A stretch of 6,004 nt of DNA, taken from the NCBI GenBank assembly GCA_965656605.1, contig CBFHLC010000072.1, positions 1 to 6,004 on the forward strand, given 5' to 3'. This DNA is from Litorivicinus sp965656605. GTDB lineage: Bacteria; Pseudomonadota; Gammaproteobacteria; Pseudomonadales; Litorivicinaceae. Below the pieces are notes generated by a model. The model was not told where the DNA came from, searched no databases, and saw only the letters and a program-made list of their open reading frames with translations. The position numbers were made by a program, and so were the translations under genes. The number at the start of each line of letters is the position of its first letter. The stretch's first letter is position 1. Shown here piece after piece: positions 1-5,477 of the stretch.

Positions 1-209
1 GCCGCTTCAGCGATAGCCTTACGGCGCGCCTGTTTGGATCTGAGCGTGAAGTGGGCAGCGCAGCAGCCGTCGCAATCGGCAAACCCACCGTGGGCGCATT
101 GGCCCTAGGCAGCTCAAATCAACACCATTTTGACGGTGGTATGGACACCCTGTTCTTGGCCACGATTGCTGAAGCCTTGGGATTGATGCTGCCACGCATC
201 GAAAAATGA
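1..209 (+). CDS. DUF484 family protein, 3' end only
   Basis: This is the last 68 codons of a gene entering from the left; the reading frame starts at base 3 and stops with TGA at 207-209. The visible part begins RFSDSLTARLFG, continues with a hydrophobic stretch around VGALALGSS, then a FDGGMDTLFLATIAEALG segment and ends PRIEK. This matches the C-terminal GAF-like part of DUF484 proteins as I remember them. These are small cytoplasmic proteins of unproven function, typically encoded between dapF and xerC in gammaproteobacteria. The stop overlaps the xerC start in an ATGA at 206-209, so the two are probably co-transcribed and translationally coupled. The assignment rests on this short tail plus the xerC context; the N-terminal part is outside the window. 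Confidence 0.8.
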   Translation, partial: RFSDSLTARLFGSEREVGSAAAVAIGKPTVGALALGSSNQHHFDGGMDTLFLATIAEALGLMLPRIEK

Positions 210-1075
210 CACTGCAGCAGGCCATCACTCAATGGCTTGAGCATCTAACGCAGGCGCGGACGCATTCTGAAAATACGCTAAGCGCCTACCGCCGAGATTT
301 GGCGGCACTACCCCAGGCCCTGCTAACCCAAAAATTAACCCAGCTGAACACCCACGACGTTCGAGCCTGGATCTCTTCAGGACACGCCCAAGGGTTAGGC
401 TCTCGCACGTTAGCGCGACGATTGTCGGCCCTGCGCAGCCACCTAAAATTCGCCCGGCAACAGGGCTGGGTTCAATCCGATCCTAGCGCTGGATTACGCC
501 CCCCTAAGGGCGCAAAAAAGCTCCCCAACAGCTTGTCAGTCGATGACGCCCAGGCGCTGATGCAGCCAGCTAACAGCCTGCTCGAGAAACGCGATCTGGC
601 CCAGTGGGAGCTGCTGTACGGCAGTGGCCTGCGCTTGTCTGAGCTGTGTCAGTTGAAGTGGTCAGATATCGATCTGAAGCAAGCCCAGGCCCGGGTCATG
701 GGTAAAGGCCAGCGCGAACGTATCGTTCCGATTACCACCCCGGCGATCACTGCACTGAAACAATGGCAAGCCGTGCGCCCCGACAGCGACGCGCCCGAGA
801 TTTTTGTCACCGCGCAGGGGCCAATCTCAACGCGCACCGTGCAACGGCGTCTAAAACAAACCGCCCTGCAGCGACTGGGCACTCAAGCCCTACATCCCCA
901 CCAACTACGTCATGCCTTTGCCACGCATATGCTCGAGGGCTGTGGGGATTTGCGCGCCGTCCAAGAGTTGCTGGGCCACCAAGATCTGAGCACCACCCAG
1001 ATCTACACCCACTTGGATTTTGATCGTCTGGCCCAAGCGTATGATCAAGCCCACCCACGAGCACGCCGAAAATGA
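206..1075 (+). CDS. xerC: Tyrosine recombinase XerC
   Basis: XerC acts with XerD at the dif site, under FtsK control, to resolve chromosome dimers before division. At 289 residues the protein has the usual length. Residues 1 to about 85 form the helical SAM-like core-binding domain, and about 105-280 the catalytic domain. All expected tyrosine recombinase catalytic residues are visible: R143 in YGSGLRLSEL, K167 in VMGKGQRERIVP, H232 and R235 in HPHQLRHAFATHML, H258 in LLGHQDLSTTQ, and the nucleophile Y267 in QIYTHL. The ATG shares an ATGA with the upstream DUF484 stop; no strong Shine-Dalgarno is seen, fitting translational coupling. The next gene overlaps its end by 4 bases in the same way. 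The length, intact motifs and DUF484/HAD neighbours argue for the housekeeping XerC rather than XerD or a phage or integron integrase. dif itself is not in the window. Confidence 0.96.
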   Translation: MTLQQAITQWLEHLTQARTHSENTLSAYRRDLAALPQALLTQKLTQLNTHDVRAWISSGHAQGLGSRTLARRLSALRSHLKFARQQGWVQSDPSAGLRPPKGAKKLPNSLSVDDAQALMQPANSLLEKRDLAQWELLYGSGLRLSELCQLKWSDIDLKQAQARVMGKGQRERIVPITTPAITALKQWQAVRPDSDAPEIFVTAQGPISTRTVQRRLKQTALQRLGTQALHPHQLRHAFATHMLEGCGDLRAVQELLGHQDLSTTQIYTHLDFDRLAQAYDQAHPRARRK

Positions 1076-1749
1076 TTACCACGCTGACTTTTGATTTAGA
1101 CGACACCCTGTGGAGCGTGCGTGATGTGATTGGACGGGCCGAGAAGCACATGTTCGATGTGCTATCGGATCAATTCGCCCCATTTTGCGAACAGCACACC
1201 GTCGAGACCTTTGCCGCGATCCGTCAGGACATGATGAAAAGTGAGCCTGAGCGGATCCATAACCTGCGCCAACTACGGCGGGACGCACTGGCTTTGGAGT
1301 TTCATCGATTAGGCCACCACAATGCCGAGGCTTTTGCCGATACGATCAGCGAGATCTTTCAAAAGGCACGGCAAGACGTACGATTTTGGCCCGGTGTATT
1401 AAATACCTTGGCGCAACTGTCACAACGCTATCGCCTTGTGGCAATCACTAACGGCACTACAGATATTTTGGCTAGCCAAGCGGGCGCCTATTTCAGCGGT
1501 GCGTATCGCGCCGATCAATTCACCCAAGGGAAACCTGCGCCAGATATGTTCGAGGCCGCCATGCGCGATCACGACTTTAGTGCCCAGCAGGCCGTCCACA
1601 TTGGGGATCATTGGCGAGAAGATATCTTGGCGGCCAAGTCGTTGGGATTCACCACCGCCTGGATCTCGGACCAACCCGCCCCGGGGCCGGAGGCAGATTT
1701 TGCCCTGCGCTCGGTCAATCAGCTGCCGAGTGTTTTAGCGGATTTGTAG
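1072..1749 (+). CDS. yigB: HAD-superfamily phosphatase, YigB-like
   Basis: This is a 225-residue cytoplasmic haloacid dehalogenase-type hydrolase. All four HAD motifs are present: motif I FDLDDTLW with nucleophile D8 and acid/base D10; motif II AITNGT with T126; motif III K154 in QGKPAPDMF; motif IV HIGDHWREDI with D179 and D184 for Mg2+ binding. The helical insert between motifs I and II (about residues 16-105) is a C1-type cap. Position directly after xerC matches E. coli yigB, whose product dephosphorylates a riboflavin-pathway intermediate and FMN; substrate here is inferred from context and family only. The ATG lies in an ATGA overlap with the xerC stop, so it is probably the last gene of the operon. 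Its final 15 bases overlap the convergent DUF3047 gene. A generic phosphoglycolate-type HAD phosphatase is the alternative. Confidence 0.85.
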   Translation: MITTLTFDLDDTLWSVRDVIGRAEKHMFDVLSDQFAPFCEQHTVETFAAIRQDMMKSEPERIHNLRQLRRDALALEFHRLGHHNAEAFADTISEIFQKARQDVRFWPGVLNTLAQLSQRYRLVAITNGTTDILASQAGAYFSGAYRADQFTQGKPAPDMFEAAMRDHDFSAQQAVHIGDHWREDILAAKSLGFTTAWISDQPAPGPEADFALRSVNQLPSVLADL

Positions 1750-2337
1750 ATCCGCAAATCGCGCCTGCGCCTGAGTACCGGTGTTATCCGCATCGACCAT
1801 AACGGCGACCCCGTCGACCGCATCCAGGGTATCGCCAAAGGCGGCCAGCCAGTCCGCGGCAATATCTCGCTCAACCTGCTGCCACTCGCCTAATTGAGGC
1901 TGTGCCGGTTGCACGGCCACCATGACCACCTTGGAGGTGTAGGGCGAAGGCCACATCTGCTCGGGCTGCTTGCTCTGGCTGTACACATACACCAAGGATT
2001 TCGTGCTGAGCAGGCCAAACGAGCCCTTGCGCACGACATACACACGGGCACCGAAATCGTCACCCTGTTTGGATTGCTCACTGACCTCGCCCAGATCGGG
2101 CAGCTGATCAATCGCCCAGCGCCAACTCAGCCGCGAGCCCGCGGGAATCTCGATCTCGACCCCTAGCGCTGATGCGGCAGCCTCTGCACGCCCATGCAAG
2201 ACACCCTCGATAACCTCGTACTGGCTATGCTCGACAAAGGATTGCTCACTCCATGCATCCAGATCGCTTAGGGCCGGCAGTGCCTGCGCATAAGATTGAG
2301 ACGATATCGTTAACGCGAGCCACAGCCATTTTTTCAT
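1735..2337 (-). CDS. DUF3047 family secreted/periplasmic protein
   Basis: This 200-residue protein has unknown biochemical function. It starts with a likely Sec signal peptide: MKKW, a hydrophobic core LWLALTI, then SYAQA with an AxA cleavage site after residue 19, so the mature protein is probably periplasmic. The rest looks like the DUF3047 family: SWRW (71-74), GDDFGARVYVV (92-102), an EWQQVERDIAADW segment (151-163) and the C-terminal VMVDADNTG motif (179-187) followed by FADLQIR. I see no catalytic signature. The start is supported by GAGGAA at 2347-2352, nine bases upstream. Its ATG overlaps the stop of the upstream dehydrogenase gene (ATGA, minus strand, 2334-2337), so the two are probably one transcript. 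The 3' end runs 15 bases into the convergent HAD gene. Confidence 0.82.
   Translation of the reverse strand: MKKWLWLALTISSQSYAQALPALSDLDAWSEQSFVEHSQYEVIEGVLHGRAEAAASALGVEIEIPAGSRLSWRWAIDQLPDLGEVSEQSKQGDDFGARVYVVRKGSFGLLSTKSLVYVYSQSKQPEQMWPSPYTSKVVMVAVQPAQPQLGEWQQVERDIAADWLAAFGDTLDAVDGVAVMVDADNTGTQAQARFADLQIR
1738..1755. repeat. Short dyad spanning the convergent gene ends
   Basis: GCGGAT (1738-1743) and ATCCGC (1750-1755) are perfect 6-bp inverted arms with the loop TTGTAG. The loop holds the TAG stop of the HAD gene, and the TAA of the DUF3047 gene follows the arm on the minus strand. Neither strand has a T-run after it (AAATCG on plus, TAAAAC on minus), so terminator activity is doubtful. 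Confidence 0.4.
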
Positions 2338-3278
2338 GTCACCAGATTCCTCGGCTGGCCCCGCTCGAAGGCCTGCGCATTTTTAATGATCTCATCCACC
2401 ATCCGCTGTCGCGCCTCACGGGCCAACCAGGCTGTATGCGGCGTCACGATCAAATTCGGCCGCGGCTGCAGCATCGGATGATCCGCCGATGGTGGCTCTT
2501 GAGTTAACACATCAAAACCGGCCCCTGCCAAATGTCCGGAATCTAAGGCCGCTAACAGTGCCTGCTCGTTCACAATCCCACCTCGGGCGGTATTGATCAC
2601 GTAACTGCCACGAGGCATCAACGCTAACTGCTCAGCCCCAATCAGATCTTGCGTCTGCGGCGTCAGCAAACAGTGAATGCTCAGAAAATCGACCTGCGGC
2701 AGTAATTCTTTCAGGGGCAATCGGGGGGCACCCTCGCCTGCACGATCCCAAACCAACACCCGCATGCCAAAGGCCTCGGCTAATTTGCCGACGGCCTGAC
2801 CTAACTCACCGGCACCGATCAAACCCAACGTTTTTCCGTGTAACTCTAAGGCTTGGAAATCCATCAGACAGAATCGTTCACTTTGACTCCAGGCACCCTG
2901 TTGCACCTTGGTGCGGTAGTCCTCAAATCGAGTCGTCAAATTCAGCATCAACATCAAGGTGTGCTGAGCCACACTAGGGGTGCCGTAGGCGGTCACATTG
3001 CAGACACTGATGCCGCGATCGCGTGCGGCTTGCTTATCAATATTGTCGGTACCCGTAGCAGACACCAAGATGAGTTTTAGCTGCGGCAATTCGCTCAAAT
3101 GATCGGCCGTGATCTTGACCTTGTTCACCAACATAACCTGACAGGATTGGGTCCGCTCGATGACCTGCTCTGGGCTGGTAGAGTCGTGCAGTGTCAATGA
3201 ATCAAAACAGCGATGCAGACCCTGAGTGTCCAAATCCTCTGCGCCCATTGATGCGAAATCTAGGAATACCGCGTGCAT
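2334..3278 (-). CDS. D-2-hydroxyacid dehydrogenase (glycerate dehydrogenase-like)
   Basis: This 314-residue enzyme belongs to the D-isomer-specific 2-hydroxyacid dehydrogenases, which interconvert 2-oxoacids and D-2-hydroxyacids with NAD(P)H in the cytoplasm. The Rossmann motif is at 155-160 (GAGELG in LGLIGAGELGQAVGK). Asp178 at the end of the next strand (VLVWDR) suggests NAD(H) rather than NADP(H). The catalytic triad is visible as R232 (INTARGGIVNEQ), E261 (DVLTQEPP) and H281 (VTPHTAW). SATGTDNID (73-81) resembles glycerate/hydroxypyruvate reductases such as HprA, but the true substrate cannot be read from sequence; phosphonate, phosphoglycerate or lactate dehydrogenases share these motifs. 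The start is set by AGGAGG at 3283-3288, four bases upstream. It lies just downstream of the amtB terminator and overlaps the DUF3047 gene by four bases. I could not find a convincing promoter in the short gap before it. Confidence 0.9.
   Translation of the reverse strand: MHAVFLDFASMGAEDLDTQGLHRCFDSLTLHDSTSPEQVIERTQSCQVMLVNKVKITADHLSELPQLKLILVSATGTDNIDKQAARDRGISVCNVTAYGTPSVAQHTLMLMLNLTTRFEDYRTKVQQGAWSQSERFCLMDFQALELHGKTLGLIGAGELGQAVGKLAEAFGMRVLVWDRAGEGAPRLPLKELLPQVDFLSIHCLLTPQTQDLIGAEQLALMPRGSYVINTARGGIVNEQALLAALDSGHLAGAGFDVLTQEPPSADHPMLQPRPNLIVTPHTAWLAREARQRMVDEIIKNAQAFERGQPRNLVT
2347..2352 (-). promoter_or_regulatory. Ribosome binding site of the DUF3047 gene
   Basis: On the minus strand this reads GAGGAA, nine bases before the ATG at 2335-2337. 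It lies inside the end of the dehydrogenase coding region and supports the chosen start, which places the ATG exactly in front of the signal peptide MKKW. Confidence 0.6.
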
Positions 3279-3282
3279 GTTG

Positions 3283-3288
3283 CCTCCT
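3283..3288 (-). promoter_or_regulatory. Ribosome binding site of the dehydrogenase gene
   Basis: On the minus strand this is a full AGGAGG, four bases before the ATG at 3276-3278. It is the strongest Shine-Dalgarno in the window and sits downstream of the amtB terminator, which suggests the gene has its own transcript start or relies on read-through. Confidence 0.75.
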
Positions 3289-3310
3289 GTTATTTTCCGG
3301 TGAGGCTAAC

Positions 3311-3334
3311 AAAAAAAGGGGCCCGAAGGCCCCT
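3311..3334 (-). terminator. Rho-independent terminator of glnK-amtB
   Basis: Read on the minus strand, this is a perfect 7-bp stem (AGGGGCC pairing with GGCCCCT; plus-strand arms 3317-3323 and 3328-3334) closed by a very stable TTCG tetraloop and followed directly by a run of Ts (complement of 3311-3317). It begins about 20 bases after the amtB stop codon and ends before the start of the dehydrogenase gene. It should therefore end the nitrogen operon and insulate the downstream genes. On the plus strand the stem is not followed by Ts, so it looks unidirectional. Confidence 0.93.
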
Positions 3335-3353
3335 AATGACACACTAAGAAACT

Positions 3354-4583
3354 TTATTTGGTGAATTCGGGGTATGCATCCATACCGCATTCAGAGATGT
3401 CTGCGCCTTCGTACTCTTCTTCTTCAGAGATACGGACACCCATGACCGCTTTGATGGCTAACCAAACGATCAGGCTGGCACCGAAGACCCATACAAAGAT
3501 GGTGGCAGCACCAATGATCTGACCGCTAAAGCTGGCACCGTCGTTAGTGAAAGGCACCAACAACAGACCTAGCAGACCGACCGTACCGTGAACCGAGATT
3601 GCGCCTACCGGATCGTCAATCTTCAGCTTGTCCAACGCCAAGATAGAGAAGACCACTAACACACCGCCCATCGCGCCGAACAGGTGAGCCTGCAACGGAG
3701 AAGGTGTAGAAGGTTCAGCCGTGATCGCAACCAGACCGGCCAAGGCGCCGTTCAATGCCATGGTCAAGTCAGCCTTACCGAACAGGATACGGGCAACAAT
3801 CAAAGCAGCAACCGCGCCGCCTGCGGCAGCCGCGTTAGTGTTCATAAAGACCACCGCTACTGCGTTTGCGCTTTCAACGGTAGCAGTCGCCAGAACCGAG
3901 CCGCCGTTAAAGCCGAACCAGCCCAACCACAGCACAAAGGTACCCAGGGTAGCCAAAGGCATGTTAGCGCCAGGGATCGCATTGATCTGGCCGTTCGGGC
4001 CGTACTTACCTTTACGAGCACCCAGTACCAGAACACCGGCTAGGGCTGCAGATGCACCCGCCATGTGAACGATGCCTGACCCTGCGAAGTCACTAAAGCC
4101 AAGATCGCCCAAGGTGTACATGCCAAATACTGCGTTGCCGCCCCAGGTCCAGCTACCTTCCATTGGGTAGATGAATCCGGTCATCACAACTGCAAATGCC
4201 AAGAAGGCCCACAGCTTCATACGTTCAGCAACCGCACCTGAAACAATCGACATCGCAGTAGCAACGAACACCACTTGGAAGAAGAAGTCAGCAGAAGGAG
4301 CGTAGGTAGCTGGCTCGTCTGCACCGGTCACACCGTCGCCGGTGATGGTGCTGAGCAGATAGTCGCCGCCGTACATGATTGCGTAGCCAGAAACGAAGTA
4401 CATGATGCAAGCAATCGAGTACAACGCGATGTTTTTAGTCAGAATTTCGGTGGTGTTTTTAGAACGCACCAAGCCAGCTTCTAGCATGGCAAAGCCCGCG
4501 GCCATCCACATGACCAAGGCGCCACAAACTAGGAAATAAAAGGTGTCGAGTGCATACGACAACTGGAAAATTTGATCTTCCAT
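3354..4583 (-). CDS. amtB: Ammonium transporter AmtB
   Basis: This 409-residue inner-membrane channel moves ammonium/ammonia into the cell as a trimer and is blocked by GlnK when nitrogen is plentiful. Eleven membrane segments can be drawn, from about residue 12 to 382. Functional residues line up with E. coli AmtB: Phe gate F106 (FFQVVF) and F225 (GWFGFNGGS), W147, S229, the structural D165 (SDFAGSG), and twin pore histidines H173 (IVHMAG) and H332 (SVHGTVG). The short N terminus and the segment AMLEAGLVRSKNTTEILTKN resemble the AMT1-like subgroup more than E. coli AmtB, which has a cleaved signal peptide; I see none here. The C-terminal tail is acidic (EEEEYEGADISECGMDAYPEF). The start is supported by GGAGAG at 4591-4596, seven bases upstream. 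It follows glnK after 45 bases without a terminator, so the two form one operon, ended by the hairpin at 3311-3334. Confidence 0.96.
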   Translation of the reverse strand: MEDQIFQLSYALDTFYFLVCGALVMWMAAGFAMLEAGLVRSKNTTEILTKNIALYSIACIMYFVSGYAIMYGGDYLLSTITGDGVTGADEPATYAPSADFFFQVVFVATAMSIVSGAVAERMKLWAFLAFAVVMTGFIYPMEGSWTWGGNAVFGMYTLGDLGFSDFAGSGIVHMAGASAALAGVLVLGARKGKYGPNGQINAIPGANMPLATLGTFVLWLGWFGFNGGSVLATATVESANAVAVVFMNTNAAAAGGAVAALIVARILFGKADLTMALNGALAGLVAITAEPSTPSPLQAHLFGAMGGVLVVFSILALDKLKIDDPVGAISVHGTVGLLGLLLVPFTNDGASFSGQIIGAATIFVWVFGASLIVWLAIKAVMGVRISEEEEYEGADISECGMDAYPEFTK

Positions 4584-4628
4584 AATGAGTCTCTCCGCAA
4601 GGTTGGACTTTTAAAAAATTAAAAAGGT

Positions 4629-4967
4629 TTAAAGTGCTTCAGAACCTGTCTCGCCGGTACGAATTCGTACGGCCTGCTCTAGGGTCACTACAAAGATCTT
4701 GCCGTCGCCGATCTTGCCGGTGTTGGCCGCCTTAGAAATGGCCTCAACAACGCTGTCGACTTGCTCGTCGTCGATCGCAACTTCAATTTTTACTTTGGGC
4801 AAGAAATCAACGACGTATTCAGCGCCGCGATACAGCTCTGTATGACCTTTTTGGCGTCCGAAGCCTTTGACTTCAGTAACGGTAATGCCTTGCATGCCGA
4901 TCTCAGACAGTGCCTCACGGACATCGTCTAACTTGAAGGGCTTAATGACCGCAGTCACTAGTTTCAT
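4629..4967 (-). CDS. glnK: Nitrogen regulatory protein PII, GlnK type
   Basis: GlnK is a 112-residue trimeric cytoplasmic signal protein that binds ATP/ADP and 2-oxoglutarate and plugs AmtB when nitrogen is sufficient. The T-loop (about 37-55, GRQKGHTELYRGAEYVVDF) is complete with Y51, the residue uridylylated by GlnD. The B-loop TGKIGDGK is at 83-90 and the C-terminal RIRTGE at 101-106. The N terminus MKLVTAVIKPFKLDDVREAL and the segment VKIEVAIDDEQVDSVVEAISKAANTG are closer to GlnK than to GlnB, and linkage to amtB agrees. I chose the ATG at 4965-4967: it gives exactly the family length and has GGGAG six bases upstream. The frame is open further to a TTG at 5030, adding 21 residues unlike any PII, but that TTG lies inside the sigma-54 promoter. 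Expression is probably NtrC/sigma-54 dependent. Confidence 0.96.
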   Translation of the reverse strand: MKLVTAVIKPFKLDDVREALSEIGMQGITVTEVKGFGRQKGHTELYRGAEYVVDFLPKVKIEVAIDDEQVDSVVEAISKAANTGKIGDGKIFVVTLEQAVRIRTGETGSEAL

Positions 4968-4973
4968 AATGTT

Positions 4974-4978
4974 CTCCC
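4974..4978 (-). promoter_or_regulatory. Ribosome binding site that fixes the glnK start
   Basis: On the minus strand AAGGGAG ends six bases before the ATG at 4965-4967. It decides in favour of the 112-residue PII protein over the 133-residue TTG-initiated alternative, which has no comparable Shine-Dalgarno. Confidence 0.75.
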
Positions 4979-5013
4979 TTGAGATTTGGAGTAATGGGCT
5001 TCGTCGGTGTCTT

Positions 5014-5029
5014 AGCGAATGCCGTGCCA
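5014..5029 (-). promoter_or_regulatory. Sigma-54 promoter of glnK-amtB
   Basis: On the minus strand the sequence is TGGCAC (5029-5024), five bases, then TCGCT (5018-5014). The sigma-54 consensus is TGGCAC-N5-TTGCW, so only one position differs, and the invariant GG and GC are separated by exactly the required 10 bases. If the C of the GC is -12, transcription starts near 5003 and leaves a leader of about 36 bases before the glnK ATG. RpoN dependence of glnK-amtB is well established in proteobacteria. Such promoters need an enhancer-binding protein, and matching NtrC-type sites lie upstream. Confidence 0.87.
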
Positions 5030-5099
5030 ACCTTGCGGAGTTGCCGATATTCGGGGGTTTGACCCAGACACGTCATTATCCTAAACCATTTTGAACGAT

Positions 5100-5122
5100 C
5101 CGGCGCACCAAAACCGCGCCGG
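5100..5122. repeat. GC-rich inverted repeat, 7-bp arms
   Basis: CCGGCGC (5100-5106) and GCGCCGG (5116-5122) are perfect inverted arms around a 9-base spacer, ACCAAAACC. It overlaps the weak NtrC-like site. No T-run follows on either strand, so it is not an obvious terminator; it may be a protein-binding dyad or may simply reflect local composition. Confidence 0.6.
5104..5120. promoter_or_regulatory. Possible second, weaker NtrC site
   Basis: CGCACC, five bases, CGCGCC matches the NtrC pattern at five of six positions in the left half but only three of six in the right. Its centre (5112) is 34 bases from the strong site, about three helical turns, and near -109 from the predicted glnK start. 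E. coli glnAp2 has paired sites near -108 and -140, so position supports it more than sequence does. Confidence 0.45.
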
Positions 5123-5137
5123 TACTTTCGGGTTAGA

Positions 5138-5154
5138 TGCACCACTGCGGTGCA
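5138..5154. promoter_or_regulatory. NtrC (GlnG) enhancer site, strong
   Basis: TGCACC, five bases, GGTGCA forms a perfect 17-base dyad that fits the NtrC recognition pattern TGCAC-N7-GTGCA. Its centre (5146) is about 143 bases upstream of the predicted glnK start near 5003, a normal enhancer distance for sigma-54 activation by DNA looping. It also lies about 75 bases upstream of the possible ubiK transcription start, so an effect on that gene cannot be excluded. Confidence 0.82.
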
Positions 5155-5170
5155 CTCGAAAGGGTCTTAA

Positions 5171-5216
5171 GAACTGTCGTTTTATTCAGTACCCCAAGTA
5201 CTCCGTGCTACAGTTC
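5171..5216. repeat. Nested inverted repeats upstream of ubiK
   Basis: Outer arms GAACTGT (5171-5177) and ACAGTTC (5210-5216) are perfect complements. They enclose a smaller dyad, AGTAC (5188-5192) and GTACT (5198-5202), with nearly the same centre (about 5194). The right outer arm overlaps the candidate extended -10 of ubiK, so the structure could be an operator. I know of no regulator that matches it. Confidence 0.5.
5206..5214 (+). promoter_or_regulatory. Possible extended -10 promoter of ubiK
   Basis: TGCTACAGT fits the extended -10 pattern TGN-TATAAT with four of six hexamer matches. No good -35 element lies 17-18 bases upstream. The start would be near 5221, leaving a leader of about 23 bases that contains the ubiK ribosome binding site. 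This is a weak call, made because the gene needs a promoter in this gap. Confidence 0.3.
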
Positions 5217-5243
5217 GATTCTCAATAAAACAGGAGTAGAACC

Positions 5244-5477
5244 ATGAACCCGATGGATACCTTGCAGCAACTAAGCCAACAAATGATGAGCCAAATGCCT
5301 GAACCGGTGCGCCAGTTATCCGAACAGGCGCAAGCCCAGATGAAGAATGTGGTGCAACAAAATCTGGCCCAACTCAATCTGGTCACTCGCGAGGAGTTCG
5401 ACGCCCAAACCCGTCTACTCGAGATGGCCGAAGAGCGCATTGCCGCCCTTGAAGCCCGCCTAGCTGACCAAGACTGA
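5244..5477 (+). CDS. ubiK: Ubiquinone biosynthesis accessory factor UbiK
   Basis: This 77-residue protein belongs to the UbiK/YqiC family (formerly BMFP, DUF526). In E. coli it binds UbiJ and membrane lipids and supports aerobic ubiquinone-8 synthesis. The family pattern is clear: an amphipathic N-terminal helix (residues 1-45, Gln/Met-rich, with MPEPVRQL), the conserved NLVTREEFDAQTRLL at 45-59, and a coiled-coil C terminus (EMAEERIAALEARLA). The length is close to the E. coli protein. The ATG at 5244 has AGGAG at 5232-5236, seven bases upstream. It diverges from glnK and is followed by the comM-like gene, whose ATG overlaps its TGA by one base (TGATG). Placement between glnK-amtB and a comM homologue is as I recall for Pseudomonas. 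Confidence 0.92.
   Translation: MNPMDTLQQLSQQMMSQMPEPVRQLSEQAQAQMKNVVQQNLAQLNLVTREEFDAQTRLLEMAEERIAALEARLADQD

Noticed and set aside
206..1075. Tyrosine recombinase as a sign of an integron, phage or genomic island
   Set aside because: Length, motifs and the DUF484/HAD operon context are those of housekeeping XerC; no att-like repeats, cassettes or phage genes are present.
807..1151. 114-codon open frame on the minus strand
   Set aside because: It lies entirely antisense to xerC and the start of the HAD gene, has no ribosome binding site of note, and its protein has no recognisable pattern.
3684..4068. Two plus-strand open frames of 115-119 codons
   Set aside because: Both are antisense to the well-conserved amtB membrane core and look like compositional shadows, rich in Ala, Arg and Thr.
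4584..4628. AT-rich gap between glnK and amtB as a terminator
   Set aside because: There are T-runs on the minus strand but no GC stem before them; it more likely is just the spacer of a two-gene transcript with the amtB ribosome binding site.
5075..5080. GATAAT on the minus strand as a sigma-70 -10 element for glnK
   Set aside because: No acceptable -35 element at 16-18 bases; the sigma-54 promoter nearer the gene is far better supported. A weak basal promoter cannot be excluded.
5100..5122. GC-rich hairpin as a terminator for incoming transcription
   Set aside because: Neither strand has a T-run after the stem, and there is no upstream gene pointing into it from either side.
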